Part shown: in pieces, positions 63,675-64,000 of the stretch
Position numbering within the stretch: position 1 is the stretch's first letter
How the letters are laid out: every line of letters begins with the position of its first letter
DNA from: Olleya aquimaris
GTDB lineage: Bacteria > Bacteroidota > Bacteroidia > Flavobacteriales > Flavobacteriaceae
NCBI RefSeq assembly: GCF_003259525.1
Contig: NZ_QLLO01000004.1
Location: 124,001 to 188,000, forward strand
DNA: 64,000 bases
Direction: 5' to 3'
Program-made: the position numbers and the translations under genes
Notes under the pieces: generated by a model
The model's database searches: none
Seen by the model: only the letters and a program-made list of their open reading frames with translations
What the model was told of the DNA's origin: nothing

Positions 63675-63682
63675 TAACTTTG
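63675..63682 (+). promoter_or_regulatory. -7 box before the thioredoxin-like gene
   Basis: TAACTTTG matches TAnnTTTG, 38 bp before the ATG at 63721. Confidence 0.45.
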
Positions 63683-63720
63683 GAATGCTATTTGCAACTG
63701 CACAATAAAACACATAAATA

Positions 63721-64000
63721 ATGAAACATATACTTTTAGTCTTAACTATGCTATTTACATATAGTGGTATAGCACAAGATCAAATTAATTGGATAACGCT
63801 TGAAGAAGCAGTCGAGCTTCAAAAAACAGAACCTAGAAAAATAATAATGGATGCCTACACCACTTGGTGTGGACCTTGTAAGTTATTAGATGCACGTACA
63901 TTTACAAACAAAGATTTAATAGCCTACATTAATAAAAATTACTATGCAGTAAAGTTTAATGCTCAGGGTAATGACACAGTGACTTTTAAAGGTAAAACCT
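63721..64000 (+). CDS. secreted thioredoxin-like protein (3' end outside the window)
   Basis: The first 93 residues are visible. A signal peptide (MKHILLVLTMLFTYSGIAQ) is followed by a thioredoxin-fold start with the redox motif TTWCGPCKLLDARTFT (~50-65). It is probably a DUF255/thioredoxin-type thiol protein in the periplasm. The gene is cut at the end of the window. Confidence 0.9.
   Translation, partial: MKHILLVLTMLFTYSGIAQDQINWITLEEAVELQKTEPRKIIMDAYTTWCGPCKLLDARTFTNKDLIAYINKNYYAVKFNAQGNDTVTFKGKT

Overview
The window reads as chromosomal DNA of a member of the Flavobacteriaceae (Bacteroidota), probably marine. The evidence is AT-rich sequence, promoter boxes of the TAnnTTTG type, no clear Shine-Dalgarno sites, many lipoproteins and outer-membrane barrels, a mevalonate-pathway HMG-CoA reductase, and an arsenosugar gene cluster. 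I could not assign a genus. About 60 protein genes, two tRNAs, one 35-residue small gene and a set of probable small RNA genes can be supported.

Layout. 1-2.8 kb: end of sucA, a small secreted protein, and sucB. 2.9-13.8 kb: a signalling locus. It holds an ECF sigma factor with a membrane-anchored TPR partner (+ strand). Facing it on the - strand are a secreted protein, two paralogous lipoproteins, a 35-aa peptide, a PKD/beta-barrel protein, a TPR-CHAT protease-like protein, a retropepsin-like protein and a LuxR-type response regulator. After the regulator comes a tandem array of four intact units and one decayed unit, each looking like a complete small RNA gene. 13.8-19.9 kb: tatD, asparaginase, tRNA-Ser, an ExbB/ExbD operon, a PorT-like barrel and a membrane protein. 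20-27.5 kb: rpoN, asnS, an MMPL exporter, a barrel protein and a thioredoxin-fold protein. 27.5-32.1 kb: frr, pyrH, tsf, rpsB, rpsI, rplM. 32.2-38.9 kb: three glycosyltransferases, then an iron-sulfur membrane protein beside a FAD oxidoreductase. 38.9-42 kb: a glycosidase-like lipoprotein, a BamA-like barrel and an orphan response regulator. 42.2-48.4 kb: arsenosugar biosynthesis cluster, followed by a deaminase and tRNA-Phe. 49.2-57 kb: coaX, envelope genes including lptC, a CBS-domain membrane protein and a PpiD-like chaperone. 57-59.7 kb: a GIY-YIG nuclease joined in frame to a GHMP kinase, and HMG-CoA reductase. 59.8-64 kb: DPP-IV peptidase, peptide transporter and the start of a thioredoxin-like gene.

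The most interesting part is 2.9-13.8 kb. Each array unit has, in order on the - strand, an 18-bp palindrome ATACGTAGTTCTACGTAT, a TAnnTTGC-type -7 box 20 bp further on, a short hairpin with a GGGA loop, and an intrinsic terminator. Stem pairs that are G-U on the - strand would be A-C mismatches on the + strand, which fixes the transcribed strand. The palindrome is placed like an activator site and its first copy overlaps the stop codon of the LuxR-type regulator gene, so that regulator is the natural candidate to control the array. In the same locus, four promoters share GGGTAACAAA-N13-TKATATAA and probably define the regulon of the neighbouring ECF sigma factor. One of them precedes the 35-aa gene.

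A second theme is a dispersed REP-like palindrome with core GCTTCGACTnCGCTCAGC. It occurs in four gaps of the rpsI-frr region and, in inverted pair, around the GIY-YIG nuclease module that has become fused to the kinase reading frame.
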